A stretch of DNA of 31,803 nucleotides from a virus. This document shows positions 7,734-16,433 of the stretch, piece by piece. The position numbers were made by a program, and so were the translations under genes. The notes under the pieces are model-generated. The model saw only the letters and a list, made by a program, of their open reading frames with translations. It was not told the DNA's origin and did not search any database. Location: positions 1 to 31,803 of the IMG/VR virus record IMGVR_UViG_3300025280_000106; one strand, written 5' to 3'. The first letter of the stretch is position 1; each line of letters opens with the position of its first letter.

Positions 7734-9314
7734 TTACTGGGATGCTAACAATGTAGCTACGATTTGATTAAATAATTCCTCATCACCCTTTGTAATCCGA
7801 ACTTTTTTCCCAGCACTGGTCTTTGGGATGTTTAATACATCTGAAAGAGCAAAATTATTAGATGGATATATATTGAGTCCCGTAACTCTTCCAAAAGATT
7901 TGGTTGGTTCAACCCTGATCTCTTTTCCCTGTATTGTATAAGTACCAGATGGGATATCCACTTCAGGCTCTTTGGCTTGGGCCTTGGTTTCACGAGACAC
8001 CCACAGAGTATCTCGACCCGCCTTGTACTGCATCAGTCGATCTGGCGACCACCCTGCTTCGCTATACTCTCTCAATTGCTGTTCAGTTATGGCATCAAAC
8101 TCCTTGCGTTCCTTTGAGACTAAATCGTCGTCCTCCGGTGGTGTGGGATCGTCGGGGTCTTTTGGTGGTTCAGGTGGTGTGGGATCGTCGGGGTCTTTTG
8201 GTGGTTCAGGTAGCCCTTGTTTTGTAAGTGCATTATATAATGTTTCTAACTCACCTAGTGGGATACCATAGAGATCATGAGCCTCCTTTTGGGCCTTAGC
8301 TATGTCTTCTGGATTCCTCATGTTGGCTCCTGAGACTTCTCTATTAAAATGAGTTTCCGCTTCGATATCCTCATAACCGTGTATGTCTTTTAGCTCTTGG
8401 ATTCTCCCTAAAAAAGTGGGCTTTTTCTCACCCCGTTCAGCCGCCAGTTGTGCTCTTATATTGACATTTGCTATTCTAATGTTTTGCTCGTCTAGCTTGT
8501 TGATAGCAATGTCTGCATCAATCTGTTTAACCATCTCTTCATTACCCTGATTGAGGGTTTTAAGTGATAGTAACTTTTCCCTAGCTTCCCCAAGTCTAAA
8601 TACGGCCGTCATATTGGACGTTAATCTTTTCTGTAGATTAATATCACCAGAAATACCTCTCTGAGTTGTGGTAAGGGAGTTTACTGAATTTATTTGCTGT
8701 GCATCAGTAAGTATATATTGTCCAGCTCTCGGGTGACCGGGTTCAAACTTTGCAAAGATGAGTGCTCTGGCTGTGTCACCACTATTTTCCTCCGTTGCTA
8801 GAAAATTTGGATCGGAAGCGTTGGCTATTTGAGAACGCTGGTCAGCCCTTGTCTTATTAACTTCTATTGCTTTGTCATTTGTTAGTATTAAAGCATCAAG
8901 TCTTGTGTTGAAGCGTGCGTACTCATCAACATCCTTCATAGCCTTCAATCGGTTATTTAATTGTGGAAGGTCTTTACCCGCAATAATCCGATATTCAGTA
9001 AGATCATCATCAAACCTCTTTTGAATGCGCTCACTTTCTTTTCGATCCCATTCTTCAGTCCCTTCCCGTATACGCTGATTATACTCTGTTTCAAGGAGGG
9101 TCTTAGCATTTTCCAAATCAGTAACACTTTTCCTACCAGCACGCTCTTCTGCACGTTCTTCCCGTGCAATCTCTTGGGAGTTGAGTGTCTGCATTTTTAA
9201 TAAGTCCAATGAATCGGACACTAATGTTTCCAACATCTGGCTCCTACGTGTGTCTTGTATGATCGGTCTCGATTCAGCTACATAGTCCCGACTTAAAATA
9301 TCATCTCTTGCCAT
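7734..9314 (-). CDS. Helical internal virion protein candidate
   Basis: Encodes 526 residues, starting MARDDILSRDY. A frame open five codons further upstream is not preferred, because the ATG at 9314 overlaps the preceding TAA as TAATG and has GGAG seven bases upstream. Roughly the first 370 residues are charged and helical, likely coiled-coil. A Pro/Asp-rich linker with an exact 12-residue tandem repeat (PEPPKDPDDPTP) follows. A C-terminal domain then contains SGTYTIQGKEIRVEP, reminiscent of a small beta fold. It lies between the Cys-rich virion protein and the 1370-residue giant, so a role as internal or ejection protein is likely but inferred. Confidence 0.65.
   Translation of the reverse strand: MARDDILSRDYVAESRPIIQDTRRSQMLETLVSDSLDLLKMQTLNSQEIAREERAEERAGRKSVTDLENAKTLLETEYNQRIREGTEEWDRKESERIQKRFDDDLTEYRIIAGKDLPQLNNRLKAMKDVDEYARFNTRLDALILTNDKAIEVNKTRADQRSQIANASDPNFLATEENSGDTARALIFAKFEPGHPRAGQYILTDAQQINSVNSLTTTQRGISGDINLQKRLTSNMTAVFRLGEAREKLLSLKTLNQGNEEMVKQIDADIAINKLDEQNIRIANVNIRAQLAAERGEKKPTFLGRIQELKDIHGYEDIEAETHFNREVSGANMRNPEDIAKAQKEAHDLYGIPLGELETLYNALTKQGLPEPPKDPDDPTPPEPPKDPDDPTPPEDDDLVSKERKEFDAITEQQLREYSEAGWSPDRLMQYKAGRDTLWVSRETKAQAKEPEVDIPSGTYTIQGKEIRVEPTKSFGRVTGLNIYPSNNFALSDVLNIPKTSAGKKVRITKGDEELFNQIVATLLASQ
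8137..8208 (-). repeat. 36-bp exact tandem repeat (Pro-rich linker)
   Basis: The units 8137-8172 and 8173-8208 are identical. They stay in frame and encode a doubled PEPPKDPDDPTP linker in the 526-residue protein. Exact identity points to a recent duplication and to possible copy-number variation between relatives. Confidence 0.92.
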
Positions 9315-9514
9315 TATTTTTCTCCCCAAAGCATATCTAACAGGTCTTTGACTTCACCGCTTTGTTGTGCTTGATTCTCTAAAAACTTTGGTGCCTGTTG
9401 TAAAGATTTAACATTATTTTTCACTGACTTCCATCGTTGCTGGCACTTGCCACAGCCACGGTGTTTGTCTTTATACTTGTCGAGTACGAACTGTTTAAAA
9501 CTATTTGTGTTCAT
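9314..9514 (-). CDS. Small basic CGKC protein
   Basis: Encodes 66 residues: a Lys-rich N-terminus, HRGCGKCQQRWKS with one CxxC pair, then a helical Gln-rich part. The start overlaps the stop of the 724-residue gene as ATGA, and the end carries the GGAG ribosome-binding site for the next gene. This tight coupling supports expression. The function is unknown; it may be a small virion-assembly factor for the large proteins around it. Confidence 0.65.
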   Translation of the reverse strand: MNTNSFKQFVLDKYKDKHRGCGKCQQRWKSVKNNVKSLQQAPKFLENQAQQSGEVKDLLDMLWGEK

Positions 9515-11685
9515 CGCGGTCTTGCGTTACGCATATCATCTAAAAATGTGGTGCCTCCGTTACCAGTGCCTCCGTTACCATTGCCACCATTAACAATGTC
9601 TTGCGTACCAGTCGTTCCTACAGCGGCTCTTTGGTCGGCACATCTCTTTAGACATGCCTGATAGCGGACTGAATTCCCCCGAAATGCTTTGCACTTATCT
9701 TCACAGCTTGGCCCACCAACACCAGCACCATTACCATTACCGTTACCATTACCATTGCCACCCACTGGTTGACAATCCATAGTGAAATCGCCCGGAGCTC
9801 CAGAAGTACCCTCTACTCTCACACACTGTTCATTCGCTCCGCATGGGGGGTCACACACATTAACTCCATCACCATCATCACCATCAATTGGGGGACAATC
9901 ACCTAGGTCTCCCACACAGGTTCCATCCTCACATTCCAGTAATCCCTGTTCTGTACATGATAAGGGAACGGTGGTGCCACAGCTCGCACCTACTGCGGTA
10001 CATTCATCTGCTCCCATACCAGCGACAGAAATACATGTGTCAGTGTTGGGATCACATACCAAGTGTGTTTCACCATCACCATCCCCGCCAGTACATGCTT
10101 CACCTATTGTAGAACACGTATCTATGCCTTCACCCGCCGTCTCAGTGCATACACCATTTTGACACGATAAGTGTGTTGCTGTTTGACCACAGGGGCCACC
10201 TACTTCATAACAATCGTCTCGACCCTCATCAAGACATTCTTGACATGTTTTGGAAGGGCCAAAACATAAATCTGAACTATCAGCACAGGTGCCATCAGGA
10301 CAGGTAACCTTGTCCTGTTCTTCACATGTCTTTATAGTACTACCTTCTTCTGGCTTAAATCCAGCTTGATACAGGCGGAGGGATTCTCTTCCAATGCCAC
10401 TTAAATATTGTTGCATAATGTCTTCTGGGGCGAGTGCCTTCTTAAATCTTGCTTCCTCAAAGCCGATGAGGGCTTGCTCCCGTTCCATCTTAGCCTTTAT
10501 GTCAGCTAGCTCTACATCGGAATAGCCAGCATCTTTGGCCGCTTGTAATTGTGCTTCTATTACATCTTCATTAGCCTGTGCCTGTTGCTGGGACTCAAAA
10601 TTCTTGAGGACTTGTTGCACAAGGTCTTCTTGGCTTGCACGTCTGGCTTCTTCTGCCTCGGTTTCTGAGGCTTCAAGTTCACCGGCACGACCTAAAAATT
10701 TTTCTTGGAGCTGTGTGTATGCTTCTCCGGGCTGTCTACCAGCTTGTTGTAGAAATGGAGAGGTTGCCCCTGCTATAAAGCCCCGTGTTTGAGCGCCGCC
10801 GAGGCGTTCTTGAGCATACTGTTGCATAAGGCTCCCACGAAGACCTTCCTTCCCACTTACAAATTCTGTTCTAGATGCCTTTCTGCCAAGTCTTATTCTC
10901 TCAGCCGCTTCACCACCGAGAATCTCGGGAGCATCAATAATTTCCCCTGTCTCTGGGTCTTTTGTGGTAAACTCACCATACTTGGCTTCCAGCCGGTTGA
11001 TCTCCTCATTGATCTGTTTACCTGTAAGGCCACCAATAACACTTCCGTGTTTAATGGTAGTGAATTGTAGATCATCTGGAAGCTTGTCATAATCTTCCTT
11101 GGACATGTCCTCACCGAACATGACCTTGCGCTGTCTACCCATTTCATCGATCTTCTGCTTGGCAATGCCGCCAAGTTCTTCAGCACCTTCTACACCATAT
11201 TGAGCCTGAAGCTCGGCTTCTTTTTTTGTTTTCTGTGAAACTGAGAAGTTCCAGTCATCAACGATATTCTTGATCTGGGCTTTTTCCCAGTCGGGGAGTC
11301 GATCAAGGATAGCGTTGAACTGTTCACGCTGGAAAGGAATAATATATTTCTTAGCCGCATCAAGCGTAATACCATATTTATCGGCAATAGCTTTATGGGC
11401 GGCGTCCTGATCGTAGGTATTATTTTCCGGATCATACCCAAAAAGCTCGGCATACTGGCTAAAATCACTAAAGCCAGCGTCTTCTAAGAGAGAGGCTAGG
11501 TCAGTAGGTAAGTCTGCATCTGTAAGGCCACCGAGGAACTCCTGCATCCAAGGCGGATTTTCTTCACTCGGGGCTTGTGTATCTACACAACCATAAACCA
11601 GATCACCGGCAGAGCCCGTTTCCCCACCACCTATGACTACACATTCTTGCCCCTCTGGGCATCCATCTGTTCTACAATCAGCCAT
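9511..11685 (-). CDS. Large virion protein with Cys-rich repeat region
   Basis: Encodes 724 residues. A short Cys-containing N-terminus (CRTDGCPEGQEC) precedes a long helical region with Gln/Glu/Ala-rich segments. From about residue 450 the protein becomes Cys-rich. Two clear modules, about residues 502-532 and 540-571, share the pattern H-L-x-C...C-x-x-x-A-G-x-G-x-D-x-C-x-x-x-G-x-x-C. Further Cys pairs sit in CDPPCGANEQC and in CEDKCKAF...CLKRC. Gly-Asn runs (GNGNGNGNG) link the parts. Such Cys modules are typical of extracellular disulfide-rich domains, which is unusual for a phage protein made in the cytoplasm. The ribosome-binding site is AGGA. Its place among the virion-type genes suggests a tail or internal structural protein. 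Confidence 0.7.
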   Translation of the reverse strand: MADCRTDGCPEGQECVVIGGGETGSAGDLVYGCVDTQAPSEENPPWMQEFLGGLTDADLPTDLASLLEDAGFSDFSQYAELFGYDPENNTYDQDAAHKAIADKYGITLDAAKKYIIPFQREQFNAILDRLPDWEKAQIKNIVDDWNFSVSQKTKKEAELQAQYGVEGAEELGGIAKQKIDEMGRQRKVMFGEDMSKEDYDKLPDDLQFTTIKHGSVIGGLTGKQINEEINRLEAKYGEFTTKDPETGEIIDAPEILGGEAAERIRLGRKASRTEFVSGKEGLRGSLMQQYAQERLGGAQTRGFIAGATSPFLQQAGRQPGEAYTQLQEKFLGRAGELEASETEAEEARRASQEDLVQQVLKNFESQQQAQANEDVIEAQLQAAKDAGYSDVELADIKAKMEREQALIGFEEARFKKALAPEDIMQQYLSGIGRESLRLYQAGFKPEEGSTIKTCEEQDKVTCPDGTCADSSDLCFGPSKTCQECLDEGRDDCYEVGGPCGQTATHLSCQNGVCTETAGEGIDTCSTIGEACTGGDGDGETHLVCDPNTDTCISVAGMGADECTAVGASCGTTVPLSCTEQGLLECEDGTCVGDLGDCPPIDGDDGDGVNVCDPPCGANEQCVRVEGTSGAPGDFTMDCQPVGGNGNGNGNGNGAGVGGPSCEDKCKAFRGNSVRYQACLKRCADQRAAVGTTGTQDIVNGGNGNGGTGNGGTTFLDDMRNARPR

Positions 11686-11694
11686 AATTAATTC

Positions 11695-12435
11695 CTAAGC
11701 AAAAATATCATAAATTTTATCTGGTCGAATCTCACCACCACCACCACCGAGTCCTTTCGTAAAGTCCATACTACCAAGTAGAGCCATGATTGGATAAGCT
11801 AACTGCCTAGCATAAGCAATAGATTCTGGGCCCACTTCCATTCCTAATCCCTCCGCTGTCGGGGTATATTCTTGCTCCAGCATACTTTTGAGTGTTCTTG
11901 TTTCTGTCTCTATTGCTCCAGCCTCTCTTCTAGCCGCCAATCTTTCGTCCCGTGCGGCTTCACCATTCTCTGGCTCCCTGTATTGAGCAATGGGGACTTC
12001 ACCTGCACGCTCTTGTACAACCTCACGACCTGCTTTCTGAGCTTTGCCACCGGCGAATAAACTACCCGCTATAGTGGTGCCATACCTAGCCGCTTTACTT
12101 CCTTTCATAAGAGCATGAAAGGCTTTGAGACCCTTACCACCTAACCCCAAAGCACCACCACCATATGCCATAAGAGCAAGGCTTGCAAGTCCAATTGTCC
12201 AGTCTAATAATTTTTTATCTGCGGCTCCCCTTGCCTCCGTTGCGACCTGAACAGTTTTTTGTTTGGCAGTTTTGGCCACTTCTCCAACCCTGCCAAGCTC
12301 GGCTTCTATATCACCAGTCTCTTTTAAATATTGAAGTGTTGCCTGACCGCCACGTTCTTCCCGCTCCATTTCCATACTACGGACGAAGTGTTGCATCATT
12401 TCTTCTGTAATATCTTCTCCACCGTATATAGCCAT
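11695..12435 (-). CDS. Membrane-interacting virion protein candidate
   Basis: Encodes 246 residues with AAGGGAG upstream of the ATG. A charged N-terminal helix (RSMEMEREERGG) is followed by a hydrophobic, Gly/Ala-rich stretch around residues 78-102 (WTIGLASLALMAYGGGALGLGG). A basic segment, a Glu/Arg-rich helix and a C-terminus with GGGGG complete it. The alternation of amphipathic helices and a membrane-prone stretch resembles short podovirus internal proteins that help form the ejection channel. I infer this role from context; no family is recognised. Confidence 0.6.
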   Translation of the reverse strand: MAIYGGEDITEEMMQHFVRSMEMEREERGGQATLQYLKETGDIEAELGRVGEVAKTAKQKTVQVATEARGAADKKLLDWTIGLASLALMAYGGGALGLGGKGLKAFHALMKGSKAARYGTTIAGSLFAGGKAQKAGREVVQERAGEVPIAQYREPENGEAARDERLAARREAGAIETETRTLKSMLEQEYTPTAEGLGMEVGPESIAYARQLAYPIMALLGSMDFTKGLGGGGGEIRPDKIYDIFA

Positions 12436-12447
12436 AATAAAACTCCC

Positions 12448-12675
12448 TTACGTTAAACTTTCCCAATTATTGGATGTCTCTTCCTCAACAGGAAAGAACT
12501 CCGTGTAATACAACTTAGACCCCAGACGAAGGTACAGTCTGAGGTTCTTGCCCGGCACCCGTGAATATCGCCTCTCACCGTCAGCCATCTGGCTCACAGA
12601 TGGTGGATGAGGAGAAATAGCAATGGGTGGCTGGGTACTATTCCTTAATTTTCTTTCTTCTCGTGTCAGTGGCAT
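12448..12675 (-). CDS. Small conserved-looking virion accessory protein
   Basis: Encodes 75 residues. The first half is Pro- and Ser-rich (STQPPIAISPHPPSVSQMADGER). The second reads YSRVPGKNLRLYLRLGSKLYYTEF, a pattern that recurs in short proteins beside tail genes of marine phages (G-K-x-L-R-L-Y, L-Y-Y-x-E-F). The start overlaps the stop of the 947-residue gene as TAATG. The likely role is in the tail or fibre, but this is unproven. Confidence 0.65.
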   Translation of the reverse strand: MPLTREERKLRNSTQPPIAISPHPPSVSQMADGERRYSRVPGKNLRLYLRLGSKLYYTEFFPVEEETSNNWESLT

Positions 12676-15518
12676 TAGCTTACCCTCTGGTATATTGGTC
12701 TGTATTCCACTGCCACATCATTGATCTGGACACCTTCTGAACTTCCAGTATCATTCGTAGCGTTCACGATCTTAAATCTTATACTCTGGCAGGATATAGG
12801 ACTACTGGGCTTTGCCCGAACCTGTTTCCAGCCAGAACCCCCGCCAGCGAAGTCACCTGTAAGCTGGTTTGAAAAGCTAGTACCGCCGTCAGTATCATAA
12901 AATATGGGTTGTGTCTGGTCATTATCACTCTTATATGTTAGTGTTACACCATATATTTTCTTTTTCCTACCCGGTTCACCAAAGTCAATATCCTTTGTAG
13001 TGACTACGAACTTGTCCTCTCCCACAGAACGCATGGAATCTGTCCATTCTTTAATCTCGTAGGCATCAGATGTGGAGTTCCAAGTATTGCTTGTCTGTCC
13101 TTCCCATGCTGTGTCAGATGACCAATACAGGTCACCAGTAAGCAATGTCTGGTATACAGATGTAGTATTACTGTTCCAATCTACTACCATGTTGGCCCTA
13201 TTATAGTTATCATCAAATGCTGATTGACCCTTGATCCACGACTGCGTCCTGAAATCATATATATATACATCTCCCGCATCAGCAAAGGCGTTCTTCAGGA
13301 CAATGAGATAATAGCGCCTTGGGTTATACCCGATCAATGTATCACGTCTAAAGTAGGTCTGCCATGTAGATTCCTTGATCCTGTTGAATAAAAGATTTGT
13401 CACGTTTTGACCATCATATAGGTATACACCGAACTTGTTAACCCAGCACACACCAAACTCTGTCTTGGTAGAGGCATAAGGATGTTCAATCCCTACCAAG
13501 TCCTTAATATCCTCAACATACCAGTTGGATGGTGACGGAGAAGCGATATTAATGATATAGAGTTTCCGGTTCTTAAAGGCTAGTAATCGGTCTGAGAACT
13601 CTTCCAGCTTGGTAAACTCCTCAGCATCGCCCTTTACCACATCAATGAAGTAGCTTCTAGGGAACGTATCAAACTTACCGATAGGCGTATACATGATCCG
13701 GTCACGCATCTGAACAGTCTCACTGTCCTCATTTACCGTCTTCATGTTTGCCACAAAGGCACGTCTATTAGCCACTATGGCAGTTTTAAAGCCTTCACCA
13801 GTACCGGAAATGGTTAATTGTTCATTAGCGTCTTTATTAGCCGGGAAGCTATTAAGAATTTCATAAGTCTCAAGGGCTGGGGAAGGAACGATGACTGTAT
13901 CCACTTTCATATTAATACCAGAGTCCACTACCCACGGAGAATATTCACCGCTTAGACTTCCCCTGACGCCATCTCGAAGGCTAATGTCCAACAGCAAAGC
14001 CCACGGATCAGAGGTGGTATTTATTCTAGTATAAATACGAGCACCGGATATCCTTGGATTAAAAGAACCTGCGGAATTAGCATCAGTTAAAGCGGCTCTT
14101 ACATCTATATCAAGAGAATCCAGTGATGTGGCGGCAAAAGTATTGTTAGATGATGGTATGAAAAGGAATGATTCCTGATGGCCATCATATATAAAACTTG
14201 CGGCAATCTGATATGTCTCACTTGCCCACGTACCGGCTGGAGATGTGGGACTTTCAACCTTTAACTTGAATCCAGCTCCAGCTTCAGGATAATTTGAAGC
14301 GTGTATGTCACATTCCGTAGGTGGGGATAGAGTATTATTATCATCGTGCCAATCGTCAAAACCGTAAAATGTCAGAGATACATTATCAAGGTTGAATGCG
14401 GCATTGGTTGACGAGCCTGTAATTCCTATAGTAAAAGCACCAGCCGATGACTTGGTCTTGTAATATATACTTGTCGTAGCGTCTGACATGGTCAAATCTG
14501 TTGAAGTAGCGGCATGGGCTGTTGTGATAGAAGCCTGTAAAGTCGCCGAACTACCAAGATTTAATCCTGACATTGTATATGTAAACTTGTAGATGGCGTT
14601 GGGAATGGTCTCACCTATAGTCATCTCAGCCACTGCCTGAACTAAAGTGGCGGGGCTTGCATGGTGAGCATAGCTTGCATCTGTTGCATCCAGAGTCCAC
14701 CCATTACCTCCTGTCCAATTAGAACTAAAATTGCCCGTATTGGCTAGGTGTTCCATTGATCCGGAGATGTCCTGAAAGGGACGACGATTGATGTAACCGT
14801 ACCACTTATTCTGGATACTGGAACCGAATGCGGCGTCTGAGACCCTGAGAGCTTCATCGGCGAAATAAAATACACCCTGTGTCAATCTGGTAATTGTAAC
14901 ATCACCATCTTCATCGTCCTCGTCAGTAAGTACCCCGCTGTGATCCAAGGTTAATACAAGTTCGGAGACAGTTCTTACACGCAGACCGTTGAAATTGTTA
15001 TTGGTCACATCAGTACAACCCGAGATTCCTATGATGTCACCTTTTCTAAACCCCTGAGTTATAAAATTAACTGAGCCGGCATCTGCTGTAATGGTGTCAT
15101 AACCATCAGCATTGCCAGCAAAAGCCAGTTCATCTGAACTAAAAGCTCCCGAGGTGGATGCCGCACCCATATCAAATATCCCAGACTGAAAAGAATCACT
15201 ACCAAGATCATAAAGATCAACCTCTCCAGTTTTAGAATCAATGACTCCCAACCAGTTCTCACCAGTATCTAGAGCCCTAGGGCCACGTTCATGATCGGAC
15301 TCAAAAATAAAGGCGCCATAGCCGGGACAGATATGTCCAGCCGTCCCACTGGGAACATCAGTATGTGCGGTATCCCCACCCATGGGACGTATAGACTTCC
15401 TATCTTCCAGTATGATATTCTCTACGTCAGACATCTCGTTCTCACCAATGTCACGTGGATCGAGAGCTGAGTTTAGACCACCGGAGAAATCATTAATGTT
15501 ATAAAACGCTTTAGGCAT
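12675..15518 (-). CDS. Large neck/tail structural protein (tail tubular B/beta-propeller type)
   Basis: Encodes 947 residues. The N-terminus, NDFSGGLNSALDPRDIGENE followed by a segment ending RPMGG, matches the FxGGxN...xxxxEx..N...RP(M/G)GG start common to phage neck and tail-tube proteins (T7 gp12, P22 gp10 and relatives). The rest is beta-rich, with many Thr/Ser/Gly strands and repeated YLYDG/VYIYDF-type blades that suggest a propeller. Its start overlaps the endolysin stop by eight bases. It probably forms the tail tube or nozzle. The length is more than that of T7 gp12, so extra domains are likely around residues 250-450. Confidence 0.7.
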   Translation of the reverse strand: MPKAFYNINDFSGGLNSALDPRDIGENEMSDVENIILEDRKSIRPMGGDTAHTDVPSGTAGHICPGYGAFIFESDHERGPRALDTGENWLGVIDSKTGEVDLYDLGSDSFQSGIFDMGAASTSGAFSSDELAFAGNADGYDTITADAGSVNFITQGFRKGDIIGISGCTDVTNNNFNGLRVRTVSELVLTLDHSGVLTDEDDEDGDVTITRLTQGVFYFADEALRVSDAAFGSSIQNKWYGYINRRPFQDISGSMEHLANTGNFSSNWTGGNGWTLDATDASYAHHASPATLVQAVAEMTIGETIPNAIYKFTYTMSGLNLGSSATLQASITTAHAATSTDLTMSDATTSIYYKTKSSAGAFTIGITGSSTNAAFNLDNVSLTFYGFDDWHDDNNTLSPPTECDIHASNYPEAGAGFKLKVESPTSPAGTWASETYQIAASFIYDGHQESFLFIPSSNNTFAATSLDSLDIDVRAALTDANSAGSFNPRISGARIYTRINTTSDPWALLLDISLRDGVRGSLSGEYSPWVVDSGINMKVDTVIVPSPALETYEILNSFPANKDANEQLTISGTGEGFKTAIVANRRAFVANMKTVNEDSETVQMRDRIMYTPIGKFDTFPRSYFIDVVKGDAEEFTKLEEFSDRLLAFKNRKLYIINIASPSPSNWYVEDIKDLVGIEHPYASTKTEFGVCWVNKFGVYLYDGQNVTNLLFNRIKESTWQTYFRRDTLIGYNPRRYYLIVLKNAFADAGDVYIYDFRTQSWIKGQSAFDDNYNRANMVVDWNSNTTSVYQTLLTGDLYWSSDTAWEGQTSNTWNSTSDAYEIKEWTDSMRSVGEDKFVVTTKDIDFGEPGRKKKIYGVTLTYKSDNDQTQPIFYDTDGGTSFSNQLTGDFAGGGSGWKQVRAKPSSPISCQSIRFKIVNATNDTGSSEGVQINDVAVEYRPIYQRVS

Positions 15519-15984
15519 GCATTGCTCTCTTTACCCAACCATAATAATATTTTTCCAGCTCAGGCCTTGTAAGAGCCAGTCTGGCGTACTCCATGATCCG
15601 GTAAGCCCTTAACCTATCAGACTCCAGCCTAGCAGTCGCCTTGATGGTGTTAGGGCCTACCTTCCCATCTACTTTTATCTTGTCCTTATTCTTCCCGTTA
15701 CAGGCACGTTGAAGTATCTTGGAGGACTTGGCTATACCCTGATTGACCACCATGTCAAAGTACTGGCCCTGTAGTTTGTCGGGCAACCTCTCAATCTTGG
15801 CGGGTAACCAGTAATCATCTTTGTACAGTTCCACAGCGTCATCCACTGTCAGGTTCTCAATGTCAACATTCGGATACGCCTTCTTGGAAATACCGTACTT
15901 GGTCTCCCCGCCGGGATCATCAGGGTCATTTACATAACCACCTTCCCGTTCAATAACTTTCTTTATCTCTTGATAAAACGGCAT
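15511..15984 (-). CDS. GH108-type endolysin (N-acetylmuramidase)
   Basis: Encodes 157 residues. The ATG at 15984 is chosen because it overlaps the preceding TAA as TAATG; the frame is open further upstream, but that part is another gene in a different frame. IEREGGYVNDPDDPGGETKY at residues 11-30 is the GH108 signature, with Glu14 of EGGY the expected catalytic acid. A C-terminal region, KIKVDGKVGPNTIKA, matches the peptidoglycan-binding part usual in this family. Length and domain order are normal. There is no signal peptide, so release should depend on a holin; several small membrane proteins lie immediately upstream. Confidence 0.92.
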   Translation of the reverse strand: MPFYQEIKKVIEREGGYVNDPDDPGGETKYGISKKAYPNVDIENLTVDDAVELYKDDYWLPAKIERLPDKLQGQYFDMVVNQGIAKSSKILQRACNGKNKDKIKVDGKVGPNTIKATARLESDRLRAYRIMEYARLALTRPELEKYYYGWVKRAMHA

Positions 15985-16136
15985 TATTTTTTCTTCATTA
16001 CCTTTATGCCTGTCAAAACTTTCTTCACAGACGCCCAAATTAAGTCGTCCATTTTGCTCGGTGACATGGCGACGACTTTGTCTACCACCATCACGCCGAT
16101 TGTAACTATTTGCCAATTCTCTACTACCCAGTCCAT
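15984..16136 (-). CDS. 50-residue single-helix membrane protein (holin-like)
   Basis: Found by translating a short frame. The ATG at 16136 has GGGAGG six bases upstream. The product starts MDWVVENWQIVTIGVMVVDK and ends KVLTGIKVMKKK. One hydrophobic helix (about residues 9-24) is followed by an amphipathic part and a basic tail. Its stop overlaps the lysozyme start as TAATG. Similar short W-N-W..V-D-K proteins recur beside phage lysis genes, so a holin or lysis-accessory role is likely. Confidence 0.8.
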   Translation of the reverse strand: MDWVVENWQIVTIGVMVVDKVVAMSPSKMDDLIWASVKKVLTGIKVMKKK

Positions 16137-16153
16137 TATAGACCTCCCATTGT

Positions 16154-16366
16154 TTATTTATATAATATCCAAGCTGAAGGATCAGCGGTATTATCTTCCG
16201 GCTCTTTCGGGCTGACAATTTTGTCATTTTTATCATATCCTTCCCAACTGCATCCCTCATAGAAGAACATCACAAAAGCACAAACGAAACACATCCCAAG
16301 CACCGTTGCAAAAGTGTTCCCGAACTTCTGATTCCAATTCTCCATATCCTTAATATCTTTATTCAT
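16154..16366 (-). CDS. Small single-span membrane protein
   Basis: Encodes 70 residues. After a short polar N-terminus, residues of about 18-37 form a hydrophobic span (FATVLGMCFVCAFVMFF) followed by YEGCSWEGYD and an acidic tail. The start overlaps the Cys-rich mini-protein as ATGA. Two Cys in the membrane span and one just after it are unusual. The position inside the lysis block suggests a holin, antiholin or spanin-associated part, but the family is not recognised. Confidence 0.6.
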   Translation of the reverse strand: MNKDIKDMENWNQKFGNTFATVLGMCFVCAFVMFFYEGCSWEGYDKNDKIVSPKEPEDNTADPSAWILYK

Positions 16367-16419
16367 TTACACTCGCAATTCTCACATTCACAATTTTCAC
16401 AATCACATTCATTAGTCAT
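16363..16419 (-). CDS. 18-residue Cys-rich mini-protein (six Cys)
   Basis: A very short frame with the sequence MTNECDCENCECENCECK. The Cys residues at positions 5, 7, 10, 12, 15 and 17 form a CxCEN unit repeated with a five-residue period. The stop of the upstream gene overlaps an AGGAAG motif about ten bases before the ATG, and the TGA overlaps the next ATG as ATGA. That arrangement is the same as for the larger genes around it and supports translation. The Cys/Glu pattern resembles metallothionein-type metal binding. It could also be a low-complexity leader peptide that couples translation of the next gene. Confidence 0.5.
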   Translation of the reverse strand: MTNECDCENCECENCECK

Positions 16420-16433
16420 TTTAATTACACTTC

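Noticed and set aside
9782-10162. Ser/Pro/His-rich plus-strand frame opposite the Cys-rich gene
   Set aside because: Low-complexity antisense of Gly/Asp/Cys codons; no start signal and no family features.
15985-16260. N-terminal extension of the lysozyme frame
   Set aside because: This stretch has no GH108 similarity and coincides with a well-formed 50-residue membrane protein (GGGAGG site) in another frame; the GH108 domain begins just after the ATG at 15984.
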